Program-made: the position numbers and the translations under genes
Assembly (NCBI RefSeq): GCF_003841505.1
Contig: NZ_REGA01000001.1
Location: forward strand, 434,001-498,000
Direction: 5' to 3'
DNA length: 64,000 bases
From: Natrarchaeobius chitinivorans
GTDB taxonomy: Archaea; Halobacteriota; Halobacteria; Halobacteriales; Natrialbaceae
Shown: in pieces, positions 24,909 through 33,081 of the stretch
Numbering within the stretch: the stretch's first letter is position 1
Layout of the letters: each line of letters opens with the position of its first letter
Notes under the pieces: model-generated
Told to the model about the DNA's origin: nothing
The model's input: the letters and a program-made list of their open reading frames with translations, nothing else
Database searches by the model: none

Positions 24909-26086
24909 CAGAACAGCGGCTCGAGTTCGTCCTCGTCGTCCTCGACGAGTTCCTCGAGGTTTTCTTCGCTTTCGGCCTGGATGTCGTCGATGTTGTCCTG
25001 TGCTTCGATCGCGACCTGCTGCAGACGCTTGATTCGCGGGACGTTCGTGACGCCCGAAAGCAGGATCGCTGCGGCGACCTCCGGTTCGTTTCTCGGAAAG
25101 TCACCGCCGCGGACTTCCATGCTGCCGGTTTCCTCTTCGAGCCACTTGCGCCCGCGTTCGATCCCTTTTCTGTTCAGGTACTCGGAGGGGCCGGAGAGAA
25201 CGAGCAGGGCGCGTTCGGTCCCTTCTATCTCACAGGGGAGCGTGAGCCGGCCGAGAGCGGCCTTTCGAACGAGGCTCGTGATCCGGTTGGTCGTGTTCGC
25301 CGCGTCGAGGTCGTCGCCACCCCCGTCGTCGGCCGTAAATCGAGAGAGAAGGCCGCCGCCACTCGAGAGTTCGACGTTCTCGCTCGCGAATCCGACCGTC
25401 GAGACGCCGCCGCCCGAGAGGGTGTTGATGATCTCGGAGGAGTCGACGACGCTCTCTGCCACCTCCTGGTTGCCGGTTACCTCCCCGGCACCGAAGAGAA
25501 TGCCGAACCGACGAACGATCTCCTCGTTGATCTGGTCGTATCCGCCCTCGACGGATTCGCCGGTCTGTCGCCACGAGTCGTTGTCGAAGACGAGTAGATT
25601 GTCGACCTCGCGGACGAACGTCTGGAACGAGCGCGCGGCGTTGAGCGTGTAGATACCGCCCTCGTCCGTTCCCGGCAACACGCCGAGACCGTACACCGGG
25701 ATCGTGTAGATCCGTTTGAGGTGTTTTGCGAGCACCGGAGCGCCACCGGAGCCCGTTCCGCCACCCATACCGGCGACGATCAGGAACGCGTCGACTTCGT
25801 GGGTCGGAATCGCGTCGATCGCGTTCTGAACCTCGTCGATGTCCTCTTCGGCGATTTCCGCGCCGAGTTCGTTGTCCGCACCAACACCGTGGCCCTTGAC
25901 GCGGGCCTGCCCGATGAGTACGCGGTTGTCCTGGGGGATGCGATCGAGACCCATAAGGTCAGCTTTCGCGGAGTTAACCGCGATCGCAGCCCGGACGATC
26001 CCGCTGTTCGTTCGATCGTCGTAGTCGAGAAATCGATCGACGATCTTGCCACCGGCCTGTCCGAATCCGATCATCGCCAGCTTCAT
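24908..26086 (-). CDS. cetZ: CetZ tubulin-superfamily protein (CetZ1-like)
   Basis: GTP-binding cytoskeletal protein of the archaeal CetZ group, 392 residues. It begins MKLAMIGFGQAGGKIVDRF and has the tubulin signature GMGGGTGSGG at 107-116. The near identity of long stretches to CetZ1 (for example AARSFQTFVREVDNLLVFDN) places it in the CetZ1 subgroup, which controls rod-cell development and motility in Haloferax. The acidic C-terminal tail ends in ELEPLF. An inverted repeat overlaps the promoter region upstream. The stop is inside a half copy of repeat A. Confidence 0.95.
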   Translation of the reverse strand: MKLAMIGFGQAGGKIVDRFLDYDDRTNSGIVRAAIAVNSAKADLMGLDRIPQDNRVLIGQARVKGHGVGADNELGAEIAEEDIDEVQNAIDAIPTHEVDAFLIVAGMGGGTGSGGAPVLAKHLKRIYTIPVYGLGVLPGTDEGGIYTLNAARSFQTFVREVDNLLVFDNDSWRQTGESVEGGYDQINEEIVRRFGILFGAGEVTGNQEVAESVVDSSEIINTLSGGGVSTVGFASENVELSSGGGLLSRFTADDGGGDDLDAANTTNRITSLVRKAALGRLTLPCEIEGTERALLVLSGPSEYLNRKGIERGRKWLEEETGSMEVRGGDFPRNEPEVAAAILLSGVTNVPRIKRLQQVAIEAQDNIDDIQAESEENLEELVEDDEDELEPLF

Positions 26087-26126
26087 TGTTTGTCAGGGGG
26101 CTCCGTTGGATTGGACCAGTGCGATT

Positions 26127-26141
26127 AAGACTATAAGTCTT
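26127..26141 (-). promoter_or_regulatory. Inverted repeat overlapping the cetZ TATA region
   Basis: AAGACT-ATA-AGTCTT, six-base arms around a three-base centre, 41-55 bases before the cetZ start. On the minus strand it contains CTTATAGT, a plausible TATA box. A protein bound here would block or assist TBP, so it is a candidate operator. The sequence beyond it to 26260 is unusually AT-rich. Confidence 0.5.
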
Positions 26142-26263
26142 GTGATGATGTGAATTTCTCTCATAATTCCAGATTACTCGAAATCGAGCGACTGCACGGC
26201 TGTAAATAGATCACGTATATAGGCAATATATAAGATATCCGGCCGAATCGTGTTCTTTATATT

Positions 26264-26329
26264 ATGAGTGCTGAGGAACAAGGGGAGGACGAAGAGAACG
26301 GGCCCAGTACAGAATCGAAGGGCAGTCAG
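26264..26329 (+). pseudogene. Possible truncated start of a lost gene
   Basis: A promoter-like AATATATAAG at 26228-26237 is followed by an ATG at 26264 and about 20 codons of typical haloarchaeal acidic sequence (MSAEEQGEDEENGPSTESKG). The frame then runs antisense through the 3' end of the convergent dehydrogenase gene, where it loses coding character. It may be the stub of a gene removed by a rearrangement, or a short real peptide. The evidence is slight. Confidence 0.25.
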
Positions 26330-27213
26330 CGCGACGGTACGCCGAGATACGACCCGAGCGTCGTCAACTCCGCTTCCTCGACGCCGAATGCGGTAACGTC
26401 GTTGTCCCGGACGGTGTTATCGATCTCGAGCGAGCGGCCCTGGTCGGCTCCGAACGGAACGAGCGGAACGGGATCAGCTACTGTCAGCCCGAGTTTCGCG
26501 AGGGGCATCGGAATCGGGAGGATCGTGACGGGCTTGCCCTCCGCCTCGTAGACGAGTTCCGTCGCATCGGCCAGCGTTACGACCTGTGGACCGCCGACTT
26601 CGTAAATCTCGCCGACGTGGTCGTCGTCCGTTATGGCGTCGGCCAGTATCGGCGCGAAGTCGCCGATCCAGATCGGCTGAAAGCGAGTGCGCCCACCGCC
26701 AGGCAGTCCGGTCACGTACGGCGTCGTCAGTTTCTTCGTGAAGGGAACGAACTCACAGCCGTCGCCGATGACGACTGACGGTCTGACGATCGTCCACTCG
26801 AGGTCCGAATCCCGAACGACCGTTTCGGCCCGACCCTTCGCCCGGATGTGATCGATGTCGCTTTCCGGATCGGCACCCAGCGCGCTGATCTGGACGAACC
26901 GGTCCACATCGCCGTCCTCGGCGGCCCGGACGAGGTTCTTCGTGCCGCCGAGGTGGACGCGCTCCTGTGCGCCGTCGGGAGCCTGATACAGCGGCGAGAG
27001 CGCGACGAGGTTGACGACGCCGTCGTGGTCGGCGACGGTGTCGGCGATCGACTCGGAGGTCGTGACGTCCCCGCTCGCGAGTTCGACGTCGTCGGGAAGG
27101 CCTCCACGCTCGGGGTCGCGCGCGAGTGCCGTCACCTCGTGGCCGCGTTCGGCGAGTTCGGTACAGAGGTTGGATCCGATAAAGCCGGTTCCGCCAGCGA
27201 CGAGGACCTTCAT
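26326..27213 (-). CDS. NAD(P)-binding protein, NDUFA9-like atypical SDR
   Basis: A 295-residue atypical short-chain dehydrogenase/reductase related to complex I subunit NDUFA9. The nucleotide-binding loop GGTGFIGSN is at 7-15, then the segments GDVTTSESI, NLVALSPLYQ, VQISALGADPESD and TIVRPSVVIGDG. The usual catalytic YxxxK is absent, as in the group. The ATG at 27213 directly precedes the nucleotide-binding strand; the longer frame upstream is not supported. It is divergent from tmk, with 89 bases between the starts. It may bind quinone- or respiratory-complex-linked cofactors, but this is not shown. Confidence 0.87.
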   Translation of the reverse strand: MKVLVAGGTGFIGSNLCTELAERGHEVTALARDPERGGLPDDVELASGDVTTSESIADTVADHDGVVNLVALSPLYQAPDGAQERVHLGGTKNLVRAAEDGDVDRFVQISALGADPESDIDHIRAKGRAETVVRDSDLEWTIVRPSVVIGDGCEFVPFTKKLTTPYVTGLPGGGRTRFQPIWIGDFAPILADAITDDDHVGEIYEVGGPQVVTLADATELVYEAEGKPVTILPIPMPLAKLGLTVADPVPLVPFGADQGRSLEIDNTVRDNDVTAFGVEEAELTTLGSYLGVPSR

Positions 27214-27302
27214 AGTTACAGAATGATCGCGGAGCGACAAATATGTTCTCTGCGAGGCTGCGAACAGCACGATACATGTAGCCGGCACGCAGACGTACGC
27301 GC

Positions 27303-27920
27303 ATGCTCGTCACGCTCGAGGGGCTCGACGGTAGCGGCAAGACGACGGTCCGGGCGGCGCTCGAAGAGCGGTTCCCGGACGCGACGTTCACGCGAGAACC
27401 GACGAACTCGTGGTACGGCGACGCCGTCTATCGGTCGATCGAGGACGACGACGCCGATCCACTCGCCGAACTCTTCCTGTACACCGCTGATCACGCCGAT
27501 CACCTCTCACGGGTGATCGAACCCGCCCTGGAGCGTGGCGACCTCGTGATCTCGGATCGGTACTCCGACTCCCGATTTGCATACCAGGGAGCGACGCTCG
27601 AGGCGTGGAGCAACCGTCACACGGGAGGGAAGCGACGGCTCGAGGACCCGCTCGAGTACGTCGTCGACGTCCACGAACCGATCTCGATCGTGCCGGATCT
27701 GACGATCTATCTCGACGTCGATCCCGAGACGGCCGCCGCTCGAGCGGGAGCGACGAACAAGTTCGAACGCGCCGAGTACCTCGAGTCCGTCCGGGCGAAC
27801 TACGAGCGACTGATCGAACGCGACTCGGACCGGTTCGTCCGGATTGACGCGACCCGCGACCCAGACGACGTGCTCGAGCGCGTCGAAGGGGCGGTGTATA
27901 CGGCCCTCGAGGCCGAGTAA
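27303..27920 (+). CDS. tmk: Thymidylate kinase (dTMP kinase)
   Basis: Phosphorylates dTMP to dTDP in dTTP synthesis. The 205-residue protein has the P-loop GLDGSGKTT at 7-15, [11 protein letters not shown] in the dTMP-binding region, the DR motif in [19 protein letters not shown], and [12 protein letters not shown] with the lid [10 protein letters not shown]. All essential motifs are intact. It begins 89 bases from the divergent dehydrogenase and is followed after 148 bases by an E1-alpha gene on the same strand. Confidence 0.94.
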   Translation: MLVTLEGLDGSGKTTVRAALEERFPDATFTREPTNSWYGDAVYRSIEDDDADPLAELFLYTADHADHLSRVIEPALERGDLVISDRYSDSRFAYQGATLEAWSNRHTGGKRRLEDPLEYVVDVHEPISIVPDLTIYLDVDPETAAARAGATNKFERAEYLESVRANYERLIERDSDRFVRIDATRDPDDVLERVEGAVYTALEAE

Positions 27921-28068
27921 AACCGTCGACGACGATTCAGGAGAGGCAGGGAGGATCGGGGGAGGCGAGGACGATCGAGGAACGTGGGGACGATCACGGG
28001 GCAGGGGGCGAACGCGAGAGACCTGTCGTCAGCACAACCGATTTCAGGATCGACAGTGTTCGTCCGGC

Positions 28069-29112
28069 ATGCACCGCATCGTCGGCGAGCGCGACCTCGA
28101 GGAGACACGGTTTTCGATCGAAGACGCGCTCGGTATCTACAGGGATCTGGTCCGGACGCGGCTGTTCGACGAGCGAGCGATCGCCCTCCAGCGGCGGGGC
28201 TGGATGAGCGGCTATCCGCCGTTTGCCGGCCAGGAAGCGTCCCAGGTCGGTGCCGCCCACGCGCTCGCGGACGACGACTGGCTCGTCCCGACGTACCGGT
28301 CGAACGCGTTTCAGATCGCCCACGGCGTACCGATGGCCGACATCCTTCGCTTCCGCCGGGGTCACCCCGAGTTCGGCTCCGACCACGACCTAAACGTGTT
28401 TCCGCAAGCGGTTCCCATCGCGACGCAGATCCCGCACGCGACGGGGATCGGAATGGCCGCGGCCGACGCGGAAAGCGACGTAGCGGTGTGCTGTTGTTTC
28501 GGCGACGGCGCGACCTCCGAGGGTGATTTTCACGAGGGGCTCAACTTCGCGGGGGTGTTCGACGCCCCCGTCGTCTTCTTCTGTGAGAACAACGGCTGGG
28601 CGATCTCGTTGCCCCGCGAACGCCAGACCGCAAGCGAAACGATCGCAAAGAAAGCAAACGCCTACGGCTTCGAGGGCGTTCGCGTCGACGGCAACGATCC
28701 GCTCGCGACGTTCGACGTCGTCGCGAGCGCCCTCGAGTCCGCCCGGGCCGGCGATCCGGTCCTCGTCGAGAGCCTGACCTACCGCCAGGGTCCACACACG
28801 ACGAGCGACGATCCATCCAGATACCGGACCGACGAACGGACCCTCCCCGACTGGCGCACTGCGGATCCCCTCGAGCGGTACGAACGGTACCTCCGCGAAC
28901 AGGGCATTCTCGAGGACGCGTTTCTCGAGCGAATCCACGAGGAGGCTGCCGCGGAAATCGACGACGCCGTCGAGACGGCCGAGGCGACGCCGGACCCGGA
29001 GCCAGCGGAGGTGTTCGATCCGGTCTACGAGGAACTGCCAGCGCGTCTCGAGGAACAACGAGCCCGACTCGAGGCGTTCGACGGCGACACGGAAGTCGAA
29101 GACCTCGAGTGA
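28069..29112 (+). CDS. 2-oxoacid dehydrogenase E1 alpha subunit (TPP-dependent), orphan
   Basis: Thiamine-pyrophosphate-dependent E1 alpha subunit, 347 residues. The TPP motif starts GDGATSEGD at residue 145 and ends with CENNGW near 172. FAGQEASQVG and YRSNAFQIAHG are conserved E1 alpha features, and YRQGPHTTSDDPSRYR covers the phosphorylation-loop region. The substrate may be pyruvate or a branched-chain oxoacid. The E1 beta, E2 and E3 genes that normally follow are absent in this window, so it is an orphan copy. Its TGA stop is the left end of palindromic element B4. Confidence 0.88.
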   Translation: MHRIVGERDLEETRFSIEDALGIYRDLVRTRLFDERAIALQRRGWMSGYPPFAGQEASQVGAAHALADDDWLVPTYRSNAFQIAHGVPMADILRFRRGHPEFGSDHDLNVFPQAVPIATQIPHATGIGMAAADAESDVAVCCCFGDGATSEGDFHEGLNFAGVFDAPVVFFCENNGWAISLPRERQTASETIAKKANAYGFEGVRVDGNDPLATFDVVASALESARAGDPVLVESLTYRQGPHTTSDDPSRYRTDERTLPDWRTADPLERYERYLREQGILEDAFLERIHEEAAAEIDDAVETAEATPDPEPAEVFDPVYEELPARLEEQRARLEAFDGDTEVEDLE

Positions 29113-29197
29113 GAGCACCAACCCGAGCGACGGCTGACGAGCGAAAACGGACTACACCGGTTGATTTCGCTCACAGTGCCCGTTTGAAACGCCACTA
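29110..29197. repeat. Palindromic element family B, copy B4 (diverged)
   Basis: An 88-base diverged copy in the B1 orientation, with GACGAGCGAAAACGGACTACACCG, then TTGATTTCGCTCAC, and ending in GCCACTA. It lies between convergent genes and provides both stops: TGA of the E1 alpha gene at 29110-29112, and TAG of the AsnC-type gene at 29195-29197 on the other strand. Confidence 0.8.
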
Positions 29198-29425
29198 GTC
29201 CATCGCGATGTAGGTCTTCGTGTCGGTTACGCCCTCGAGTCCCTGCATGTTCGAGGAAACCGCCTTGAGGACGTCGTACATCTCCTCGGCGTCGACCTCC
29301 GCGATGATGTCGTAGTTGCCGGCGACGATGTGGGCGGTGGATACGGTCTCGAGGTCTCTGATCGCCGCGAGCAGGCCTTCGGACTTTCCGGCGGCGGTTT
29401 TCACCATGATGAACGCGTGAACCAT
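29195..29425 (-). CDS. AsnC/Lrp-type ligand-binding (RAM) domain protein
   Basis: A 76-residue protein made only of the RAM domain, which binds amino acids or other small molecules in Lrp/AsnC regulators; the DNA-binding half is absent. It begins MVHAFIMVKTAAGKSEG and contains TAHIVAGNYDIIAEVDA and the end TDTKTYIAMD. The same protein type is encoded on the other side of trkA, with near-identical key segments. It is divergent from trkA. It may form oligomers with that partner. Confidence 0.88.
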   Translation of the reverse strand: MVHAFIMVKTAAGKSEGLLAAIRDLETVSTAHIVAGNYDIIAEVDAEEMYDVLKAVSSNMQGLEGVTDTKTYIAMD

Positions 29426-29535
29426 CGACGCTGGTGTGTTACTCCCTGACAAGACTAAAGGCTTTGCCCGGTCGCACGCGCCAGGTGTGGTACAGTGGGG
29501 CAAGGTTATTGATGGGGGGCGGCGTAACGGTTGGC

Positions 29536-30243
29536 ATGCGGTTCGTGATTATCGGCGCAGGACGGGTCGGGTTGCGGGCGGCACGCGTCTTGCGCGACGA
29601 AGGCCACGAGGTGACGCTGATCGAACGCGACGACGCCACGATCAGACGCGCCCGCAACCAGGAGTTTCCCGTCGTCGAGGGCGACGGCGCTCGAGAGTCG
29701 GCCCTCGAAGATGCCGGCATCACGAACGCGGACGTACTCGGCGCGTTGACGGGCGATCTGAACGTCAACTTTACCGCCTGCATGATCGCCAAACACTACG
29801 GCTGCCGGACGGTCATGCGCATCGACGAAGCCTATCGCGAAGAGATCTACCGCAAGTACGCCGAGGAGGTCGACGAGGTGATCTACCCCGAACGCCTCGG
29901 CGCGATCGGCGCGAAAAACGCCCTGCTGGGCGGAACGATTCGCGCGGTCGCCGATGTCGCCCCGAACCTGCAAGTCGTCGAACTGACGGTCACCGATCGG
30001 GCACCCGTCAACGGCTACACGATGGGTGAACTGGAACTGCCGGCCGACGCGACGATTCTCGCGTTCGGAAAGCAGGACCGTCCGCTCGAGATCCCCTCCG
30101 AGGACGAATCCCTCGAGATCGGCGATCGACTCGTCGTGCTGGCGGACTTCGACGTGCTGAGCGAGGTCAGACAACTGCTCGTCGGCGAAACTCCCGAGCG
30201 GGCGGCCGCAAACGCCGGGTCGGAAGCCGGAGGTGTCCACTGA
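29536..30243 (+). CDS. trkA: TrkA-type potassium-transport regulator (NAD-binding)
   Basis: Cytoplasmic gating subunit of a Trk/Ktr-type potassium system, 235 residues. The Rossmann motif GAGRVG is at 7-12, followed by an RCK_N domain to about 140 and an RCK_C (TrkA_C) domain at about 145-225 (VNGYTMGELELPADATILAFG). The membrane partner TrkH is not in the window. It overlaps the start of an AsnC-type sensor gene by one base, so potassium gating may respond to a metabolite. A GGTTATTG TATA-like box precedes the ATG at 29536. Confidence 0.9.
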   Translation: MRFVIIGAGRVGLRAARVLRDEGHEVTLIERDDATIRRARNQEFPVVEGDGARESALEDAGITNADVLGALTGDLNVNFTACMIAKHYGCRTVMRIDEAYREEIYRKYAEEVDEVIYPERLGAIGAKNALLGGTIRAVADVAPNLQVVELTVTDRAPVNGYTMGELELPADATILAFGKQDRPLEIPSEDESLEIGDRLVVLADFDVLSEVRQLLVGETPERAAANAGSEAGGVH

Positions 30244-30473
30244 TGGTTACAGCGTACGTCATGATCAAGGCGAACACGGGAGAGGCGGACCGACTTCGAG
30301 ACGACATCGAGGGGATCGACGGCGTTCGATCGGCACACATCGTCGCCGGAGACGTCGACATCATCGCGAAGGCGCGAGTGGAGACCCCCGCGGAAGTAAA
30401 GGAAATCGCGGCGAACCAGATGCAGGGGATCGACGGCGTAGAGGACACACAGACCTACATCGCGATGGACTAA
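30243..30473 (+). CDS. AsnC/Lrp-type ligand-binding (RAM) domain protein
   Basis: A 76-residue RAM-only protein, paralogous to the one at 29195. Shared segments are AHIVAG and the C-terminal TYIAMD, with an intervening DVDIIAKARVETPAEV. The start overlaps the trkA stop by one base. Haloarchaea often pair this gene with trkA, so a role in sensing for potassium transport is likely but inferred. Its TAA stop touches the end of palindromic element B3. Confidence 0.88.
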   Translation: MVTAYVMIKANTGEADRLRDDIEGIDGVRSAHIVAGDVDIIAKARVETPAEVKEIAANQMQGIDGVEDTQTYIAMD

Positions 30474-30557
30474 GTGGCGTCCCAAGCCTGAACTGGTGAG
30501 CGAAATCACGCGGTGTGGTCCGATTTCGCTCAGCAGTCGACGCTTGGGAGGGTACTA
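30472..30557. repeat. Palindromic element family B, copy B3 (inverted)
   Basis: An 86-base copy in the opposite orientation to B1 and B2. It begins at the TAA stop of the RAM gene (AAGTGGCGTCCCAAGCC) and ends CTTGGGAGGGTACTA. The stem GAGCGAAATC / GATTTCGCTC is perfect. Confidence 0.9.
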
Positions 30558-30673
30558 CGTCGTCACAGCGGACCGAAGTTGTCGCCGCAAACTGAAGTCA
30601 CCGCCGCGAACCGAGTCGTCGTCGAAACCGGCCCGGACCACGCGGCCTCGAGACGCGGCGTGCGTGTTCGCTC

Positions 30674-31207
30674 TCACATCGGCATGCCGCCGTTGGCACC
30701 GGTCCCGTCCTCCTCAGCCTGCTGGCCGCGGCTCTGAGCGCTCTCGAGCAGTGTCGCCGCCGGACCGCGGTACTCGTACCCGGGCACGATTCCCTGGGCG
30801 AACGTCCCTTCGACGTACTCGACGAGCGCCTTGGCGTCCTCGACGCCTTCGCGGGCGTTCCAGGACGCGTACTCGAGGGTGACGCTGACGTCGGTCGCGT
30901 CGCGTTCGACGATCGGATCCTCGTGGGCGTTCGTGTGGGCGACGGTGAAGACGTCCGCGAGTCGGCGCTCGAGCGTTTCGAACCAGCCGTCTTCGACGAC
31001 CGGTGCGACTGTCTCGTTCGCCACGGCGGCGTCGAGCGTCGGGAGGGTGACGACGACGGTGAATCGGCCGTCGCGTTCGTCCGTCGTCTCGGTCGCGGTC
31101 ACGGCCGTCTCGAAGACGGTCGTCTCGAGTTCGTAGCCCTCGCCCGACACAGCGAACGCGTCGTGGGCCTCGAGTGCGCGTTCGACGGCGGTCGGAATGG
31201 AAGCCAT
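30674..31207 (-). CDS. DUF5813 family protein
   Basis: A 177-residue haloarchaeal protein of DUF5813, function unknown. It begins MASIPTAVERALEAHDAFAV and carries FTVVVTLPTLDAAV, EDGWFETLERRLADVFTVAHT and the C-terminal GTFAQGIVPGYEYRGPAATL. The last 20 residues are a Gly/Glu/Met-rich tail. The protein is acidic and soluble. It is alone on the minus strand. Confidence 0.85.
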   Translation of the reverse strand: MASIPTAVERALEAHDAFAVSGEGYELETTVFETAVTATETTDERDGRFTVVVTLPTLDAAVANETVAPVVEDGWFETLERRLADVFTVAHTNAHEDPIVERDATDVSVTLEYASWNAREGVEDAKALVEYVEGTFAQGIVPGYEYRGPAATLLESAQSRGQQAEEDGTGANGGMPM

Positions 31208-31380
31208 TACCGTCCCGAACGGGCGTGAGGGAAAAGGGTGTTGCGCTATGGGCCGAGCCCGGAAAAGCGGGATCGAACTCGGAGTTGGTTCCGATTTCGA
31301 ATCGTTTCGCGTTCACAGTCGTTCGTTTCCGATGTAAACGCCCCGCATAACTACAACGGATATCGACGTTTCTCGACGGC

Positions 31381-31608
31381 ATGTCCATCGACAGACACGC
31401 CGCGGAACGTCGACGCTTTGCACGTCTTCTCGGGATCGACGGTGAACTCGGATCGGGACTTCCGATCGGAGAGGGACCGGGTCGGGTATCTCAACGATCC
31501 GACGAGGTTTCGAACGAAACAGCGTCAGACCGAACGCGAGAGTCGAGTTCGAACGCCGGTTCCGACGAGGAGGTTACCGAACCTCGCGATCTCCGAGAAA
31601 CGAGTTGA
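31381..31608 (+). CDS. Small hypothetical protein
   Basis: A 75-residue open frame starting MSIDRHAAERRRFARLLGIDG, with an acidic Ser-rich C-terminal half typical of haloarchaeal disordered tails. It overlaps the 3' end of the convergent DUF7522 gene by 35 bases. The composition is plausible but no family is recognised. It might be a chance open frame. Confidence 0.35.
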   Translation: MSIDRHAAERRRFARLLGIDGELGSGLPIGEGPGRVSQRSDEVSNETASDRTRESSSNAGSDEEVTEPRDLRETS

Positions 31609-31963
31609 GCGCCGTCGCGACTTCTTCGAAGTCTTTGACCGTCAGTCCGTCCGTCGTGGCGAAAACGCCCTCACTTTCGTTCGTTACGCGAATCAAGAAT
31701 CCGTTGTCGAACACCCTGATCGTGTAGTTGTAATCACCGAGTTCCGATCCTTCGTACGCCGTTTGAGCCGTCTTGAACCCACGCCACTCGTGGCCGATGA
31801 ACGTCGAGAGATCGGCGTCGCGCTCGAGGTCGTTCCGAAGGTACACCTGTTCGTAGTCGTCGCGCGTGAAGTACGTCACCGACCGGAGACTATCGCCGAT
31901 CGCCGTTCGACATGTCGTTACGATCTGCTCCGCTTGCTCCGACGTGAGGAGGCCTGTGGCCAT
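31574..31963 (-). CDS. DUF7522 family protein
   Basis: A 129-residue haloarchaeal protein, probably DUF7522, function unknown. It begins MATGLLTSEQAEQIVTTCR and continues with SVTYFTRDDYEQVYLRNDL, WRGFKTAQTAY and VRVTNESEGVFATTDGLTV. It is soluble and acidic. The ATG at 31963 is preferred over an in-frame ATG eight codons upstream because it matches the family start as I recall it. Confidence 0.8.
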   Translation of the reverse strand: MATGLLTSEQAEQIVTTCRTAIGDSLRSVTYFTRDDYEQVYLRNDLERDADLSTFIGHEWRGFKTAQTAYEGSELGDYNYTIRVFDNGFLIRVTNESEGVFATTDGLTVKDFEEVATALNSFLGDREVR

Positions 31964-32181
31964 ACTCGAGAGATAGCATCGTGCCACCTTAACGACGGGG
32001 GAGATTCTCGAAGAGTTCGGATCGACGAACCCGCGGGACGACGCGGTCGCGTTCCGATTCGGTCATCAGCCGGACCGTCCGTTCTGTCAGCGGTGCTATC
32101 TCCCCGGTAGCAAAATCTTTATATTCGGTAATCCCGGAGTTCCGGCGAACGAGGAGGCAATGTGTCCGTCTCCACACCCCC

Positions 32182-32961
32182 ATGAAGATCCTCTCGTGTA
32201 ACGCCGGCTACTTGCTCGGATATCAGAACGTCCTCGGCGGCTACGTGCCGCCACCGATCGGCTCCGTACTCGGCGACGGCGAGGTCGAACGGCGGAAACT
32301 CGAGCAACTGGTCGCGCTCATCGAGCGCGAACGACCGGACGTGGTATCCCTTCTCGAGGTCGATCGCGGTTCCCACCGGACGGTGACAGGTGGGCAGTTT
32401 CGAGCGCTCCTCGAATCCCTCCGTGAACGGGGGCTGTCCTACGGCGGCGACGTGGCGAACAAGTACACCGACGGCGGTTTCGTCGGTTCGCTTCCGTTCT
32501 TCGGCCACCTCGGAAACGGCGTCCTCTCGCGTTCGAATCAACCGACAGCGACACACTACCTGTCGGCCGGACGAAAACGTCTCGTTATCGAGGTCGAACT
32601 CGCGTCGGACGCGGTCGCGTTCGTGGTCCACCTCTCGCTCGGCACGCGGAGCAGGCGACGACAACTCCGCCAGCTCGCGGACCTGATCGACAGGCGAGCG
32701 GGCGGCCGGAACGTCATCGTTACCGGGGATTTCAACACCTACGACGGAACCGACGAACTCGCTCGCTTCGCCGACCGGGCGGACCTCGAGACGCGAATCC
32801 CTGGCGCGACGGTTCCGTCCCGACCGCTCGACGACCTGCTCGTCGGCTCGAGAGCGCTCGACCTATTTCTCTGTTCGCCGAGCGTCGACGTCGAACGGTG
32901 TGACGTCCTCGACGTTCAGCTGTCCGACCACCGGCCGATCGTCCTCGAAACCGGGCGGTGA
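32182..32961 (+). CDS. Endonuclease/exonuclease/phosphatase family protein
   Basis: A 259-residue EEP-fold metal-dependent phosphoesterase. The motifs in order are SCNAGYLLG (Asn7), LLEVDRGS with the catalytic Glu near residue 59, VHLSLGTRSR, TGDFNTYDG, and SDHRPI near the C-terminus. The His-Asp pairs needed for catalysis are all present. Family members cut DNA, phosphoinositides or other phosphodiesters; the substrate here is unknown. Its start is 218 bases from the divergent DUF7522 gene. Confidence 0.88.
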   Translation: MKILSCNAGYLLGYQNVLGGYVPPPIGSVLGDGEVERRKLEQLVALIERERPDVVSLLEVDRGSHRTVTGGQFRALLESLRERGLSYGGDVANKYTDGGFVGSLPFFGHLGNGVLSRSNQPTATHYLSAGRKRLVIEVELASDAVAFVVHLSLGTRSRRRQLRQLADLIDRRAGGRNVIVTGDFNTYDGTDELARFADRADLETRIPGATVPSRPLDDLLVGSRALDLFLCSPSVDVERCDVLDVQLSDHRPIVLETGR

Positions 32962-33081
32962 TCGCCTCGGGGGTGCGATATTTCGAAGCCGCCGTACCGA
33001 ACGGACCGAATCGGTTCGGGTGAATCGGCCACGCGAACGAAACACCAGTCATTCAATATCTTCGCCGGTAGAGGTGAAACA

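Noticed and set aside
31989-32183. 64-codon minus-strand frame between DUF7522 and EEP
   Set aside because: It overlaps the promoter region of the EEP gene and has basic, low-complexity content.
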